Positions 11,229 to 21,512 of a DNA stretch of 33,001 bases are shown here, piece after piece. Source of the stretch: an uncultured Burkholderiales bacterium (GTDB lineage Bacteria > Pseudomonadota > Gammaproteobacteria > Burkholderiales > Burkholderiaceae_C). The notes under the pieces are model-generated. The model saw only the letters and a list, made by a program, of their open reading frames with translations, did no database searches and had not been told where the DNA came from. Position numbers and translations under genes: made by a program. Each line of letters opens with the position of its first letter. The stretch's first letter is position 1. The DNA lies in assembly GCA_937873395.1 (NCBI GenBank), contig CALMYH010000121.1:1-33001 (forward strand), in the 5' to 3' direction.

Positions 11229-11244
11229 CTGTTCAAGCATCCAG
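11229..11244 (+). promoter_or_regulatory. LexA (SOS) box of recA
   Basis: CTGTTCAAGCATCCAG fits CTG-N10-CAG, the LexA operator of beta- and gammaproteobacteria. It differs from the fuller CTGT-N8-ACAG form by one base. It sits just after the candidate -10 box and 59 bases before the recA start. Confidence 0.65.
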
Positions 11245-11303
11245 CCTGTACACAACAACACATGCGGGAAGCGACTACCCACTCACACGCTCAGGAGCAC
11301 ACC

Positions 11304-12410
<1,107 letters not shown>

Positions 12411-12413
12411 GCG

Positions 12414-12863
12414 GTGGGACTGCAGAAGCTCTCGCTCAAGGGGCGCGCGCTGCGGCTGCTCGCGGCCCGCGAGCACTCCCGGGCCGAGCTGGAAAAAAAG
12501 CTCGCCGCGCATGAAGAGTCGCCCGGTGAACTGGCCCGGGCGCTCGACGAGCTGCAGGCCAAGGGCTTCATCAGCGAGCAACGGGTGGTGGATTCCCTGA
12601 TCCACCGCCGCGCGGCCCGGCTGGGCACCGGCCGGCTGAAGCAGGAGCTGCAGGCCAGGGGCATCAGCGCCGAGGCCATGGCCGAAGCGGTCCAGGCATT
12701 GCGCAGCACCGAGGTCGATCGCGCCCGCGAGGTCTGGCGCAAGAAGTTCGGCGAACCCGCCACCGACGCGGCCGGTCGGGCGAAGCAGATGCGTTTCCTG
12801 GCCTCGCGCGGCTTCGGCGCCGACGCCATCCGGCGGGTGGTCTGCGGTTCTGACGACGACTGA
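12414..12863 (+). CDS. recX: Regulatory protein RecX
   Basis: 149 residues starting with GTG three bases after the recA stop, so it is translationally coupled. RecX caps or destabilises RecA filaments and limits recombination. It has the three-helix tandem repeat layout of the family: RALRLLAAREHSRAELEKKL, then LDELQAKGFISEQRVVDSLI, then an RLGTGRLKQELQARGIS segment and a final KQMRFLASRGFGADAIRRV repeat. Order and spacing with recA are typical for proteobacteria. Confidence 0.95.
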   Translation: MGLQKLSLKGRALRLLAAREHSRAELEKKLAAHEESPGELARALDELQAKGFISEQRVVDSLIHRRAARLGTGRLKQELQARGISAEAMAEAVQALRSTEVDRAREVWRKKFGEPATDAAGRAKQMRFLASRGFGADAIRRVVCGSDDD

Positions 12864-12946
12864 ACCAGCGCCCAACACCGTTGACTATCCGGCGCGCGGG
12901 TTTTGTCCAGCGAACGCCGTGGAACCGGCTTTGCCGGGCCACAGGC

Positions 12947-12992
12947 GTTGTCCCCCCTTTGGGGGGAAGCGGCGTCAGCCGCGCAGGGGGGG
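12947..12992. repeat. Dispersed GC-rich hairpin repeat, copy 2
   Basis: GTTGTCCCCCCTTTGGGGGG, then AGCGGCGTCAGCCGCGC, then a distal G run. It has the same design as copy 1 with the inner hairpin arms swapped (GCGGC then GCCGC), so the stem is conserved although the bases differ. It overlaps the last codons of argC, which therefore ends PPLRG. The region 12864-12946 before it holds no gene that I can see. Confidence 0.72.
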
Positions 12993-13916
12993 CTCCAGAT
13001 CCAGCATCAGTTGCAGGTTCTGCACCGCCGCCCCGCTGGCGCCCTTGCCCAGGTTGTCCAGGCGCGCGATCAGCACCGCGTGCCGGTGCGCCTCGTTGGC
13101 AAACACCCGCAGCTCCAGCTTGTTCGTGTCGTTCAGGGCCGTGGCATCGAGCTTGCCGTCGGTCGTGGCCGGCCACACGCTGACCCAGCCGCCCGCGGCC
13201 GCGCTGGGCGCGTAGTGTGCTGCCAGCGCATCGTGCAGGTCGCTGGCCTTGGGCCGGCCCGGCAGCTCGTCCAGGTGCAGCGGCAGCTGCACCAGCATGC
13301 CCTGGCGGAAGTTGCCCACCGCCGGCAGGAAGATGGGGCGGCGTGTCATGCCGGTGTAGCGCTGGATCTCCGGCAGGTGCTTGTGGGACAGGCCCAGCGC
13401 ATAGGCCTCGTGCAGCGGTGCGGTGCCGGCTTCGTAGGCCTCGATCATGCCGCGGCCACCGCCCGAGTAACCGCTGACCGAGGGCAGCGACACCGGAAAG
13501 TCGCGCGGCAGGAGCCCCGCGTCCACCAGCGGCCGCAGCAGCGCAATCGCGCCGGTGGCGTAGCAGCCCGGGTTGGCCACCCGCTCGGCTTTCTGCACCG
13601 CTTCGCGCTGCTCGCCGCTCAGCTCCGGAAAACCATAGACCCAGGCGTCGTTGCAGCGGTGGGCGGTGGAGGCGTCGATGATGCGCGGCCGGTGGCCTGA
13701 CAGGCCATCGATCATCGCGACCGACTCGATGGCCGCGTCGTCGTGCAGGCACAGCACCACCAGGTCGGCCTGCGCCATCAGCTCGCGCTTGGCTTCGGGG
13801 TCCTTGCGCCGCTCGGGCGCGATGCTCAACAATTCGATCACCGGCATGGCCTGCAGGCGTTCGCGGATCTGCAGGCCGGTGGTGCCGGCTTCGCCGTCGA
13901 TGAAAATCTTGGCCAT
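12975..13916 (-). CDS. argC: N-acetyl-gamma-glutamyl-phosphate reductase, short type
   Basis: 313 residues. It reduces N-acetylglutamyl-phosphate to the semialdehyde with NADPH in arginine synthesis. The start [19 protein letters not shown] is the nucleotide-binding loop of the short (type 2) ArgC. The catalytic cysteine is Cys118 in [18 protein letters not shown] and a SHKHLPEI segment with the active-site histidine follow. Short ArgC forms of this size are usual in Burkholderiales, while the longer type 1 has about 340-350 residues. The C-terminal codons lie inside a dispersed repeat. It is divergent from sucC with a 186-base region rich in palindromes. Confidence 0.95.
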   Translation of the reverse strand: MAKIFIDGEAGTTGLQIRERLQAMPVIELLSIAPERRKDPEAKRELMAQADLVVLCLHDDAAIESVAMIDGLSGHRPRIIDASTAHRCNDAWVYGFPELSGEQREAVQKAERVANPGCYATGAIALLRPLVDAGLLPRDFPVSLPSVSGYSGGGRGMIEAYEAGTAPLHEAYALGLSHKHLPEIQRYTGMTRRPIFLPAVGNFRQGMLVQLPLHLDELPGRPKASDLHDALAAHYAPSAAAGGWVSVWPATTDGKLDATALNDTNKLELRVFANEAHRHAVLIARLDNLGKGASGAAVQNLQLMLDLEPPLRG

Positions 13917-13943
13917 GGCGTGCCCTTCTGTCAGTTAGGGTTC

Positions 13944-13987
13944 AGCGACCGCTTCCTATAATTATGCATTATGTAAGCGGTCGCTTA
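13944..13987. promoter_or_regulatory. Paired palindromes flanking a TATAAT box, argC/sucC intergenic region
   Basis: AGCGACCGCT (13944-13953) and TAAGCGGTCGCTTA (13974-13987) share a palindromic AGCG-N2-CGCT core. Between them lies an AT-rich stretch containing TATAAT (13957-13962). Two identical dyads 32 bases apart around a -10 box suggest a repressor such as a TetR-type dimer. No clear -35 box was found for sucC, and the region may serve both directions. Confidence 0.55.
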
Positions 13988-13996
13988 TATGATGAA

Positions 13997-14013
13997 ATGG
14001 TGCGTCGCACCAT
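13997..14013. promoter_or_regulatory. 17-bp perfect palindrome upstream of sucCD
   Basis: ATGGTGCGTCGCACCAT has two 8-base arms around one central T. It lies 90 bases before the sucC start, downstream of the TATAAT box, so a bound protein could act as a roadblock. The sequence differs from the AGCG-N2-CGCT dyads and implies a second regulator. Confidence 0.55.
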
Positions 14014-14102
14014 GATACAGTCGTCGGTTGCCATGTCCACCGCCGGTTCTCCGGCCGTGCCTGCCGGCAGGATCGAACAACCCCCAGTCCGAGAGAGACC
14101 TC

Positions 14103-15266
<1,164 letters not shown>

Positions 15267-15282
15267 GCCCCGGAGAACGAAC

Positions 15283-16176
15283 ATGTCCATCTACATCAAC
15301 AAAGACACCAAGGTCATCACCCAGGGCATCACGGGCAAGACCGGTCAGTTCCACACCGAAAAGTGCCAGGAATACGCCAACGGCAAGAACTGCTTCGTCG
15401 CCGGCGTGAACCCCAAGAAGGCCGGTGAGTCGATCTTCAACATCCCGATCTACAGCTCGGTCAGGGAAGCCGCCCAGCAGACCGGCGCCACCGTCTCGGT
15501 CATCTACGTGCCGCCCGCCGGCGCCGCTGCCGCCATCTGGGAAGCCGTCGAAGCCGACCTCGATCTGGCCATCTGCATCACCGAAGGCATCCCCATCCGC
15601 GACATGCTGGAAGTGCGCAACAAGATGAAGGCCAAGGAAGCCGCCGGCGGCAAGAAGACGCTGCTGCTCGGCCCCAACTGCCCCGGCCTGATCACACCCG
15701 ACGAGATCAAGATCGGCATCATGCCCGGCCACATCCACAAGAAGGGCCGCGTGGGCGTCGTCTCGCGTTCCGGCACCCTGACCTACGAAGCCGTGGCGCA
15801 ACTGACCGAACTCGGCATCGGCCAGTCGTCGGCCGTCGGCATCGGTGGTGACCCGATCAACGGCCTCAAGCACATCGACGTGATGAAGGCCTTCAACGAC
15901 GATCCCGACACCGACGCCGTGATCATGATCGGCGAGATCGGCGGCCCCGACGAAGCCGAAGCCGCCCAGTGGTGCAAGGCCAACATGAAGAAGCCCATCG
16001 TCGGCTTCATTGCCGGTGTCACCGCCCCTCCCGGCAAGCGCATGGGCCACGCCGGCGCGCTCATCAGCGGTGGTGCCGACACGGCCGACGCCAAGCTGGC
16101 CATCATGGAAGAGTGCGGGTTCACCGTCACCCGCAACCCGTCCGAGATGGGCCGCCTGCTCAAGGGGCTGCTGTAA
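15283..16176 (+). CDS. sucD: Succinyl-CoA synthetase alpha subunit
   Basis: 297 residues. It is the CoA-binding and phosphohistidine subunit of succinyl-CoA synthetase. Seen: [15 protein letters not shown] (CoA-binding loop of the Rossmann domain), [35 protein letters not shown] and the active-site [10 protein letters not shown] with phospho-acceptor His256. Start ATG follows a CCGGAGAA ribosome site. It forms an operon with sucC closed by a strong terminator. Confidence 0.97.
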   Translation: MSIYINKDTKVITQGITGKTGQFHTEKCQEYANGKNCFVAGVNPKKAGESIFNIPIYSSVREAAQQTGATVSVIYVPPAGAAAAIWEAVEADLDLAICITEGIPIRDMLEVRNKMKAKEAAGGKKTLLLGPNCPGLITPDEIKIGIMPGHIHKKGRVGVVSRSGTLTYEAVAQLTELGIGQSSAVGIGGDPINGLKHIDVMKAFNDDPDTDAVIMIGEIGGPDEAEAAQWCKANMKKPIVGFIAGVTAPPGKRMGHAGALISGGADTADAKLAIMEECGFTVTRNPSEMGRLLKGLL

Positions 16177-16231
16177 ACCGTCCCCAACCGGACCCGACGG
16201 CTGCCCTGAGGCAGTCGTCGGCGCCGTGAAG

Positions 16232-16258
16232 AAGGCAACGCATGCGTTGCCTTTTTTT
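16232..16258 (+). terminator. Rho-independent terminator of sucCD
   Basis: Perfect stem GGCAACG (16234-16240), loop CATG, CGTTGCC (16245-16251), followed by seven T. It lies 58 bases after the sucD stop. Confidence 0.93.
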
Positions 16259-16299
16259 GTTTCGTCCGCCGAAATGCAGCCAGAATCCGACAGGCAGGC

Positions 16300-16328
16300 T
16301 TGAAACCGCACAGGCCGTTGTCCAGAAT
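16300..16328 (+). promoter_or_regulatory. Candidate promoter of the PP2C/FHA/cyclase cluster
   Basis: TTGAAA (16300-16305), 17-base spacer, CAGAAT (16323-16328). The spacing is ideal and the boxes match at five and four positions. It lies between the sucD terminator and the phosphatase start, with about a 100-base leader. Confidence 0.4.
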
Positions 16329-16438
16329 CCGAAAGCCATGCAGACCCTAGGCCCGCCCCAGGTTGCCCGCTCCGTGCCTGTTCCGCCGGTCGACCCGTTC
16401 CCAGAAAACGGCACAATGCAGTCAACAGCCCAGGTTCC

Positions 16439-17224
16439 ATGAACTTCGAGTACTTCAGCCTCACCGACACCGGCATGGTGAGAGAAAACAACGAGGACTC
16501 CGTGTTGCTGGACACGGAGAACCAGATCGTCATCCTGGCCGACGGCATGGGAGGCTACAACGCGGGCGAGGTGGCCAGCGCCATGGCCACCACCTACGTC
16601 AAGACGGAGCTGGGCCGCTGGCTGGCCGAGGGCGGGCACGATGCCAACCCGCGCGAACTGCGCCGGGCGATGGAAATCTGCATCGACAACGCCAACCGCT
16701 CCATCTTCAACGCCGCCAACGCCGAGGCGCACTACGCTGGCATGGGCACCACGCTGGTCATGGGCGTGTTCCAGAAGAACCGGGCCATGATCGGCCACGT
16801 CGGCGATTCACGCTGCTACCGGCTGCGCGACGGGCAGTTCGTGCAGCTCACGCGCGACCACTCCCTGCTGCAGGAGCAGATCGACGCCGGCCTGATTTCC
16901 CCCGAGCAGGCCCAGTTCGCCACCCACCGCAATCTGGTCACCCGCGCCCTCGGGGTCGAGGACACGGTGTTGCTGGAAGTCAACGAATACCGCATCGAGG
17001 ACGGCGACCTGTACCTGTTCTGCTCCGACGGTCTGAACGACATGATGTCCGACGAGCGCATCGCCGCCCTGCTGGTGACCGCCGGCACACTGGAGGAAAA
17101 AGGCCGCGCGCTGGTCGGTGCGGCCAATGATTGCGGCGGACGGGATAATATTTCGGTCATACTGGCGCAGGCCAGATCCCGACCAGTCCGCCGCGGGTTG
17201 CTCTCGCGCATGTTGGGGGCCTGA
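16439..17224 (+). CDS. PP2C-family serine/threonine protein phosphatase
   Basis: 261 residues, one catalytic domain without membrane segments, so cytosolic. PP2C enzymes use a two-metal centre to remove phosphate from Ser/Thr. All acidic motifs are present: RENNEDS near 15, ADGMGGYNAGE near 34, GMGTTLV, GHVGDSRCY (metal Asp), SDGLND and GGRDNIS near the end. It is closest to the bacterial Stp/PrpC/PstP group. The start ATG follows a weak CAGG. An FHA protein is encoded 62 bases downstream, a frequent pairing of phosphatase and phospho-threonine reader. No Ser/Thr kinase is encoded in the window. Confidence 0.93.
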   Translation: MNFEYFSLTDTGMVRENNEDSVLLDTENQIVILADGMGGYNAGEVASAMATTYVKTELGRWLAEGGHDANPRELRRAMEICIDNANRSIFNAANAEAHYAGMGTTLVMGVFQKNRAMIGHVGDSRCYRLRDGQFVQLTRDHSLLQEQIDAGLISPEQAQFATHRNLVTRALGVEDTVLLEVNEYRIEDGDLYLFCSDGLNDMMSDERIAALLVTAGTLEEKGRALVGAANDCGGRDNISVILAQARSRPVRRGLLSRMLGA

Positions 17225-17286
17225 CCGTCCGTCCGCCCGAACACCTAGAATCCACGCAGTACTACAAGTCCTCAGAGGAGTCGGCC

Positions 17287-17901
17287 ATGCCGAAAATGAT
17301 CGTTTCCATCGACGGCGTCGTGATCAAGGAAGTGCAGCTCACCAAGGACCGCACGACCCTGGGCCGTCGACCGTACAACGACATCGTGATCGACAACCTG
17401 GCCGTCAGCGGCGAGCACGCGGTGCTGCAGATGTCGGGGGCCGACGTGTTCCTGGAAGACCTCAACAGCACCAACGGCACCTACGTCAACGGCAAGGCGG
17501 TCAAGAAACAGCAGTTGGCCAACGGCGACACGGTCGAAATCGGCAAGTACAAGATCAAGTTCATCCACGACGGCACCACCGAGAGCCATGAGAAGACCAT
17601 GGTGATCAACACCGCGCAGGGTGAGTCGGCCGGGCCGACGGGCCCCGCCGCCATCCGCGTCATGTCGGGTGCGGCCGCCGGTCGCGAGGTGCCGCTGGTC
17701 AAGGTGGTCACCACCATCGGCAAACCCGGCGTCGCCGTGGCCGCCATCACCAAGCGCCCGCACGGCTACGTCGTGGCCCTGGTCGAAGGGGCCAACAAGC
17801 CCACCGTCAACGGCCAGCCCCTGGGCAACGAGCCCATCCAGTTGCGCCACGGCGACGTGATCGAGCTGGCCGGCACCCAGATGCAGTTCGTCCAGCAGTG
17901 A
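17287..17901 (+). CDS. FHA-domain protein, with a second degenerate FHA-like half
   Basis: 204 residues, cytosolic. The first FHA domain (about 1-95) is complete for phosphothreonine binding: GRRPYNDIVID (conserved Arg), SGEHAVL (Ser and His), and STNGTYVNG (Asn). Residues about 120-204 repeat the fold outline (SGAAAGREVPLVKVVTTIGKP, then VNGQPL, then HGDVIELAGTQMQFV) but lack the GR and SxxH residues, so it probably cannot bind phosphate. A strong AGAGGAG ribosome site precedes the ATG. It sits between the PP2C gene and the cyclase gene on the same strand and could link phosphorylation state to cyclase activity (inference). Confidence 0.9.
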   Translation: MPKMIVSIDGVVIKEVQLTKDRTTLGRRPYNDIVIDNLAVSGEHAVLQMSGADVFLEDLNSTNGTYVNGKAVKKQQLANGDTVEIGKYKIKFIHDGTTESHEKTMVINTAQGESAGPTGPAAIRVMSGAAAGREVPLVKVVTTIGKPGVAVAAITKRPHGYVVALVEGANKPTVNGQPLGNEPIQLRHGDVIELAGTQMQFVQQ

Positions 17902-17950
17902 TGCGCACCGCCTGCCCTGCGGTGGCGGGCTTCTGACCCGGATCGGGCCC

Positions 17951-20185
17951 ATGAAGGCCATTCTGAGACACGGCCCGCGCATGGCCGTGTCCCTGCTGCC
18001 GCTGCTGCTGGCCCTGCTGCACGTGCTGGGCGCGTGGCCGATGGAGCCGCTGCAGCGCCTGGACCAGATCATCTACGACGCGCGCCTGAAGGCCGCCCTG
18101 CCCCAGGGCACCGACGAGCGCATCGTGATCGTCGACATCGACGAGCAAAGCCTGGCCGAGCAGGGCCGCTGGCCCTGGCCGCGCGACCGGGTGGCCGCGT
18201 TGGTCGACGAGCTGTTCGAGCGCCAGGGCGTGCGCGTGCTCGGGCTGGACACGATGTTTGCCGAGCCCGACGAGAGCGCAGGCCATGCCCGCCTGCAGGC
18301 GCTGGCCCGTGACGAACCGGCGCTGGCGCAGCGCCTGCAGGCCCTGCTGCCCGAACTCGACCTGGACGCCCGGCTCGCGCAGGCCCTGCGCGATCGTCCG
18401 GTGGTGCTGGGCTACTACTTCACCAGCGACCGCCAGGCCCGCACCAGCGGCGTGCTGCCCGCGCCCGTGTTCACCGCCGACGCCCTGCGGGGCCAGCAGC
18501 TGCGCGCCACCCGCTGGGACGGCCACGGGGCCAACCTGCCGGCGCTGGCCGAGGCGGCGCCGCGCGCCGGGTTTTTCAATGCCATCGCCGACAGCGACGG
18601 CGTCGTGCGCTCGCTGCCCCTGCTGGCCGAGCACCAGGGCCGCTACTACGAGTCGCTGGCGCTGGCGGTGCTTCGCCTGACCCTGGGCGACCCGGCGGTG
18701 GCGCCGGTGGCGTCCGCGGCCCACCTGCCCGGCCAGCCGGCCCCGGTGCACGGCCTGCGCCTGCTGCAACCGGAGCGCGCGCGCCTGATCCCGCTGGACG
18801 AGCGCGCCACCGTGCTGGTGCCGTTTCGGGGCGCCGGCGGCCCGCAGGGCGGATCCTTCCGCTACGTCCCGGCCACCGACCTGCTCAGCGGCCGCCTGCC
18901 GCCCGGCAGCCTGCAGGGCCGAATCGCCTTGCTGGGCACCACCGCGCCCGGCCTGATGGACCTGCGCGCCACCCCCATGTCCGAGACCTTTCCCGGGGTC
19001 GAGGTGCACGCCAACCTGATCGCCGGCCTGCTGGACGAGCGCCTGCCGGTGCGGCCCGACTACGCGCCCGGCGCCGAGCTGGTGCAGGTGCTGCTGGTGG
19101 GTCTGATGCTGGCGCTGCTGCTGCCCCGGCTGTCGGCGCTGGGGGCGCTGCTGCTCAGTGCCGCCAGCTTGCTGGCCGTGGTCGGCCTGAACCTGTGGCT
19201 GTTCAGCGCCCACGGCCTGGTGCTGCCCCTGGCCAGCGTGCTGTTCGTCATTGCACTCGTGTTCGTGCTCGACATGAGCTACGGCTACCTGGTCGAGAGC
19301 CGCTCCAAGCGCCACCTGGCCCAGCTGTTCGGCACCTACGTGCCGCCCGAACTGGTCGACGAGATGCTCAAGGACCCCGACCGCTACAGCATGCAGGCCC
19401 AGACGCGGGAACTCACCGTCATGTTCTGCGACATGCGCGGCTTCACCAGCCTGTCCGAGCGCCTCACGCCGACCGAGCTTCAGGCCCTGCTCAACCGCGT
19501 CTTCAGCCGCCTGACCCGGGTCATCCGGCGCCGCCGCGGCACCATCGACAAATACATGGGCGACTGCGTCATGGCTTTCTGGGGGGCACCGCTGGACGAG
19601 CCCGCGCACGCCGCGCTGGCGGTGCAGACCGCCTGGGAGATGGTCGCCGAGGTGCAGGCCATCAACCGCGAGCACGCCGCTGCCGGCCTGCCCCCGATCG
19701 CGGTCGGCATTGGCCTGAACACCGGCGAAGTCTGTGTCGGCGACATGGGCTCGGACCTGCGGCGCAGTTACACCGTGGTCGGGGATGCCGTCAACCTGGC
19801 TTCGCGGCTGGAAGGCCTGTCCAAGGTCTATGGGGTTGCGGTGGTGGCCGGCGAGACCACCCGGGCGCAGGCCCCCGGCTGGCTCTGGCAGGCGCTGGAC
19901 CGGGTGCAGGTCAAGGGCAAGGCCGAAGCCGTCACCATTTTCACGCCGCGGGCGCCCGCCGCCGGCGCCGACCCGGCGCTGACGGCCGAGCTGGCCCTGT
20001 GGGAGCAGGCCCTGGCGGCGTGGCGCGCCCGCGACGGGGCCGCCTGCCGGGACGCCCTGTTACAACTGCGGGCCACAAGTGCGGAAAATGTCCTTTACCG
20101 CCTCTATGCCGAGCGGGTAGCCTCTGTGGACACGGAGTCGCGGGACGCCCCCTGGACGGGCACCACGGTCTTCGACGACAAATGA
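17951..20185 (+). CDS. CHASE2-domain class III adenylate/guanylate cyclase
   Basis: 744 residues. TM1 is about 12-30. An extracytoplasmic CHASE2 sensor follows (about 35-370, with IVIVDIDEQSL and the WPWPRDR motif). Three closely spaced TMs lie at about 375-392, 396-415 and 423-442. A short linker RSKRHLAQLFGTYVPPELV leads to the catalytic domain (about 485-665). Catalytic residues are present: metal-binding Asp494 (FCDMRGFT) and Asp538 (DKYMGD), Lys534, Thr608 (YTVVGD), Asn615 and Arg619 (NLASR). Lys plus Thr is the class IIIb pattern, usually adenylate cyclase, though guanylate activity cannot be excluded. It is followed by a cyclic-nucleotide phosphodiesterase gene. Confidence 0.94.
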   Translation: MKAILRHGPRMAVSLLPLLLALLHVLGAWPMEPLQRLDQIIYDARLKAALPQGTDERIVIVDIDEQSLAEQGRWPWPRDRVAALVDELFERQGVRVLGLDTMFAEPDESAGHARLQALARDEPALAQRLQALLPELDLDARLAQALRDRPVVLGYYFTSDRQARTSGVLPAPVFTADALRGQQLRATRWDGHGANLPALAEAAPRAGFFNAIADSDGVVRSLPLLAEHQGRYYESLALAVLRLTLGDPAVAPVASAAHLPGQPAPVHGLRLLQPERARLIPLDERATVLVPFRGAGGPQGGSFRYVPATDLLSGRLPPGSLQGRIALLGTTAPGLMDLRATPMSETFPGVEVHANLIAGLLDERLPVRPDYAPGAELVQVLLVGLMLALLLPRLSALGALLLSAASLLAVVGLNLWLFSAHGLVLPLASVLFVIALVFVLDMSYGYLVESRSKRHLAQLFGTYVPPELVDEMLKDPDRYSMQAQTRELTVMFCDMRGFTSLSERLTPTELQALLNRVFSRLTRVIRRRRGTIDKYMGDCVMAFWGAPLDEPAHAALAVQTAWEMVAEVQAINREHAAAGLPPIAVGIGLNTGEVCVGDMGSDLRRSYTVVGDAVNLASRLEGLSKVYGVAVVAGETTRAQAPGWLWQALDRVQVKGKAEAVTIFTPRAPAAGADPALTAELALWEQALAAWRARDGAACRDALLQLRATSAENVLYRLYAERVASVDTESRDAPWTGTTVFDDK

Positions 20186-20231
20186 ACCCGCCGGCCCCGC
20201 CGGCCCACCGACCAGACAGGCCCAGTCACCC

Positions 20232-21035
20232 ATGAGGGTACGCGTTCTCGGCTGTTCCGGCGCCATTGCCAGTGGCTGCCGGACCACCTCTTTTCTGCTG
20301 GACGACAACGTCCTGATCGACGCCGGCACCGGCGTGGGCGACCTCACGCTCGACGAGATGGCGCGCATCGACCACGTGCTGCTGACGCATTCGCACCTGG
20401 ACCATGTGGCCAGCCTGCCGCTGATGATCGACGCGGTGGCGGCCCGCCGCCTGGCCGCCGGCGCGCCGCCGCTGCAGGTGCATGCCCTGCCGGGCACCAT
20501 CGCCGCGCTGCGCACCCACATCTTCAACGACCTGATCTGGCCCGACTTCGCCGCCATCCCCAGCGTCGACACGCCGCTGGTGCGCTTTGTCAGCTTCAGC
20601 GTCGGTGAGCAGGTGCGGGTGGGGGGCAAGGCCATCGAGGTGCTGCCGGCGGTGCACACCGTGCCGGCGGTCGGTTTTGCGGTCGACTCGCCCTCGGGCC
20701 ACTGGGTCTTCAGCGGCGACACCCACCGCAACCCCGCCTTCTGGGACCGCGTCAACCACATGGCGGTGGCCATGCTCATCATCGAGACCGCCTTCAGCGA
20801 CCGCGAGAAAGCCCTGGCCCAGCGCAGCCTGCACCTGGCGCCCAGCCTGCTGGCCGAAGAGCTCGACCAGATCGCTCGCGACCGGCGCTTCCCGGTCTAC
20901 ATCACCCACACCAAACCGGCCGAAACCGCGCTCATCATGAACGAGATCGAGCGCTTCGACGCCACCCCCAACCGCGAGAACGACGTCCGCCACGACATCC
21001 GCTGGCTCAGCGCGGGCATGGAGTTCGAGCTGTAA
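20232..21035 (+). CDS. Class II 3',5'-cyclic-nucleotide phosphodiesterase (metallo-beta-lactamase fold)
   Basis: 267 residues. Seen: VRVLGCSGAIASGCRTTSF at the start, the zinc motif THSHLDHV near 55, a VHTVPAVGF histidine, GDTHRN and THTKPAE. This combination is that of PF02112-type phosphodiesterases (yeast PDE1, Vibrio CpdP) rather than generic beta-lactamase-fold hydrolases. It hydrolyses cAMP and possibly cGMP to the nucleoside monophosphate. No convincing signal peptide is seen, so a cytosolic site is likely. It begins 46 bases after the cyclase stop on the same strand, so synthesis and breakdown of the same messenger are encoded together. Confidence 0.88.
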   Translation: MRVRVLGCSGAIASGCRTTSFLLDDNVLIDAGTGVGDLTLDEMARIDHVLLTHSHLDHVASLPLMIDAVAARRLAAGAPPLQVHALPGTIAALRTHIFNDLIWPDFAAIPSVDTPLVRFVSFSVGEQVRVGGKAIEVLPAVHTVPAVGFAVDSPSGHWVFSGDTHRNPAFWDRVNHMAVAMLIIETAFSDREKALAQRSLHLAPSLLAEELDQIARDRRFPVYITHTKPAETALIMNEIERFDATPNRENDVRHDIRWLSAGMEFEL

Positions 21036-21099
21036 GGCGGCTCCCGGCGCCCGCGTCAGCTTCGGGCGGCAACCACCCTTTCGGTATAGCCCGCGCAGA

Positions 21100-21141
21100 C
21101 GGACATCCAGGCCCCGCCATGCCCGCGAAAGCGGACATCCA
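21100..21141. repeat. Degenerate dispersed repeat in a 237-base gap
   Basis: CGGACATCCA occurs at 21100-21109 and 21132-21141, around a small hairpin CCGC-GAAA-GCGG (21123-21134). CCCACGCATGAG also occurs twice in the following 60 bases. It resembles the 'CCCGCGAAAGCGGG' family of intergenic repeats of betaproteobacteria in decayed form. No gene is visible between 21036 and 21272. Confidence 0.45.
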
Positions 21142-21241
21142 CCAGTGAAATTCCTGCTGCCACGGATTCCCGCCCCACGCATGAGCGGAAACGGCGTTTG
21201 GTGCACCCAGTCTGGCGCCCACGCATGAGTTGCGTTAACAT

Positions 21242-21261
21242 ATTGGTGTTTTAGCACCAAT
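21242..21261. promoter_or_regulatory. Operator palindrome of the RHH/PIN toxin-antitoxin pair
   Basis: ATTGGTG (21242-21248), spacer TTTTAG, CACCAAT (21255-21261). This perfect inverted repeat lies 11 bases before the antitoxin start. Toxin-antitoxin pairs with ribbon-helix-helix antitoxins usually autorepress through such a site. Confidence 0.65.
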
Positions 21262-21272
21262 GTGAGAATGCC

Positions 21273-21512
21273 ATGAGCCGCCTGACCATCACCCTGTCCG
21301 AAGCCCGTTACCGTGCGTTGAAAGAAGCCGCCGCCCAGCGCAGCAAGACCATCGGGCAACTGATTGACGAGAGCCTGGACTTCTACGGCATCAAGTCACG
21401 CGAGCAGGCGCTTGACCTGGTGCGTCAGGCCCGAGTCCGCAGCCAACTGGACGCAAGCCAGGCCATGGCGCTGGCACAGGAAGAAGTCCAGGCTGTTCGC
21501 CGCGCACCGTGA
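21273..21512 (+). CDS. Ribbon-helix-helix (CopG-type) antitoxin
   Basis: 79 residues. The N-terminal 45 residues fit the ribbon-helix-helix fold: a beta strand RLTITLSEA, then helices RYRALKEAAAQRSK and TIGQLIDESLDFYG. The C-terminal part (50-79) is an alanine/glutamine-rich helix expected to wrap the toxin. The stop overlaps the PIN gene start as GTGA, so the two are coupled. A perfect operator palindrome lies just upstream. It neutralises the neighbouring PIN nuclease and probably represses the pair. Confidence 0.82.
   Translation: MSRLTITLSEARYRALKEAAAQRSKTIGQLIDESLDFYGIKSREQALDLVRQARVRSQLDASQAMALAQEEVQAVRRAP

Noticed and set aside
14028-14102. An extended N-terminus for sucC
   Set aside because: ATG 14103 has a ribosome site and matches the family start MKIHEYQ. 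The extra residues are not family-like.
17807-19675. A 622-codon antisense frame opposite the cyclase gene
   Set aside because: Gln/His/Gly/Val-rich shadow translation with no recognisable motif. The plus-strand cyclase has all catalytic residues.
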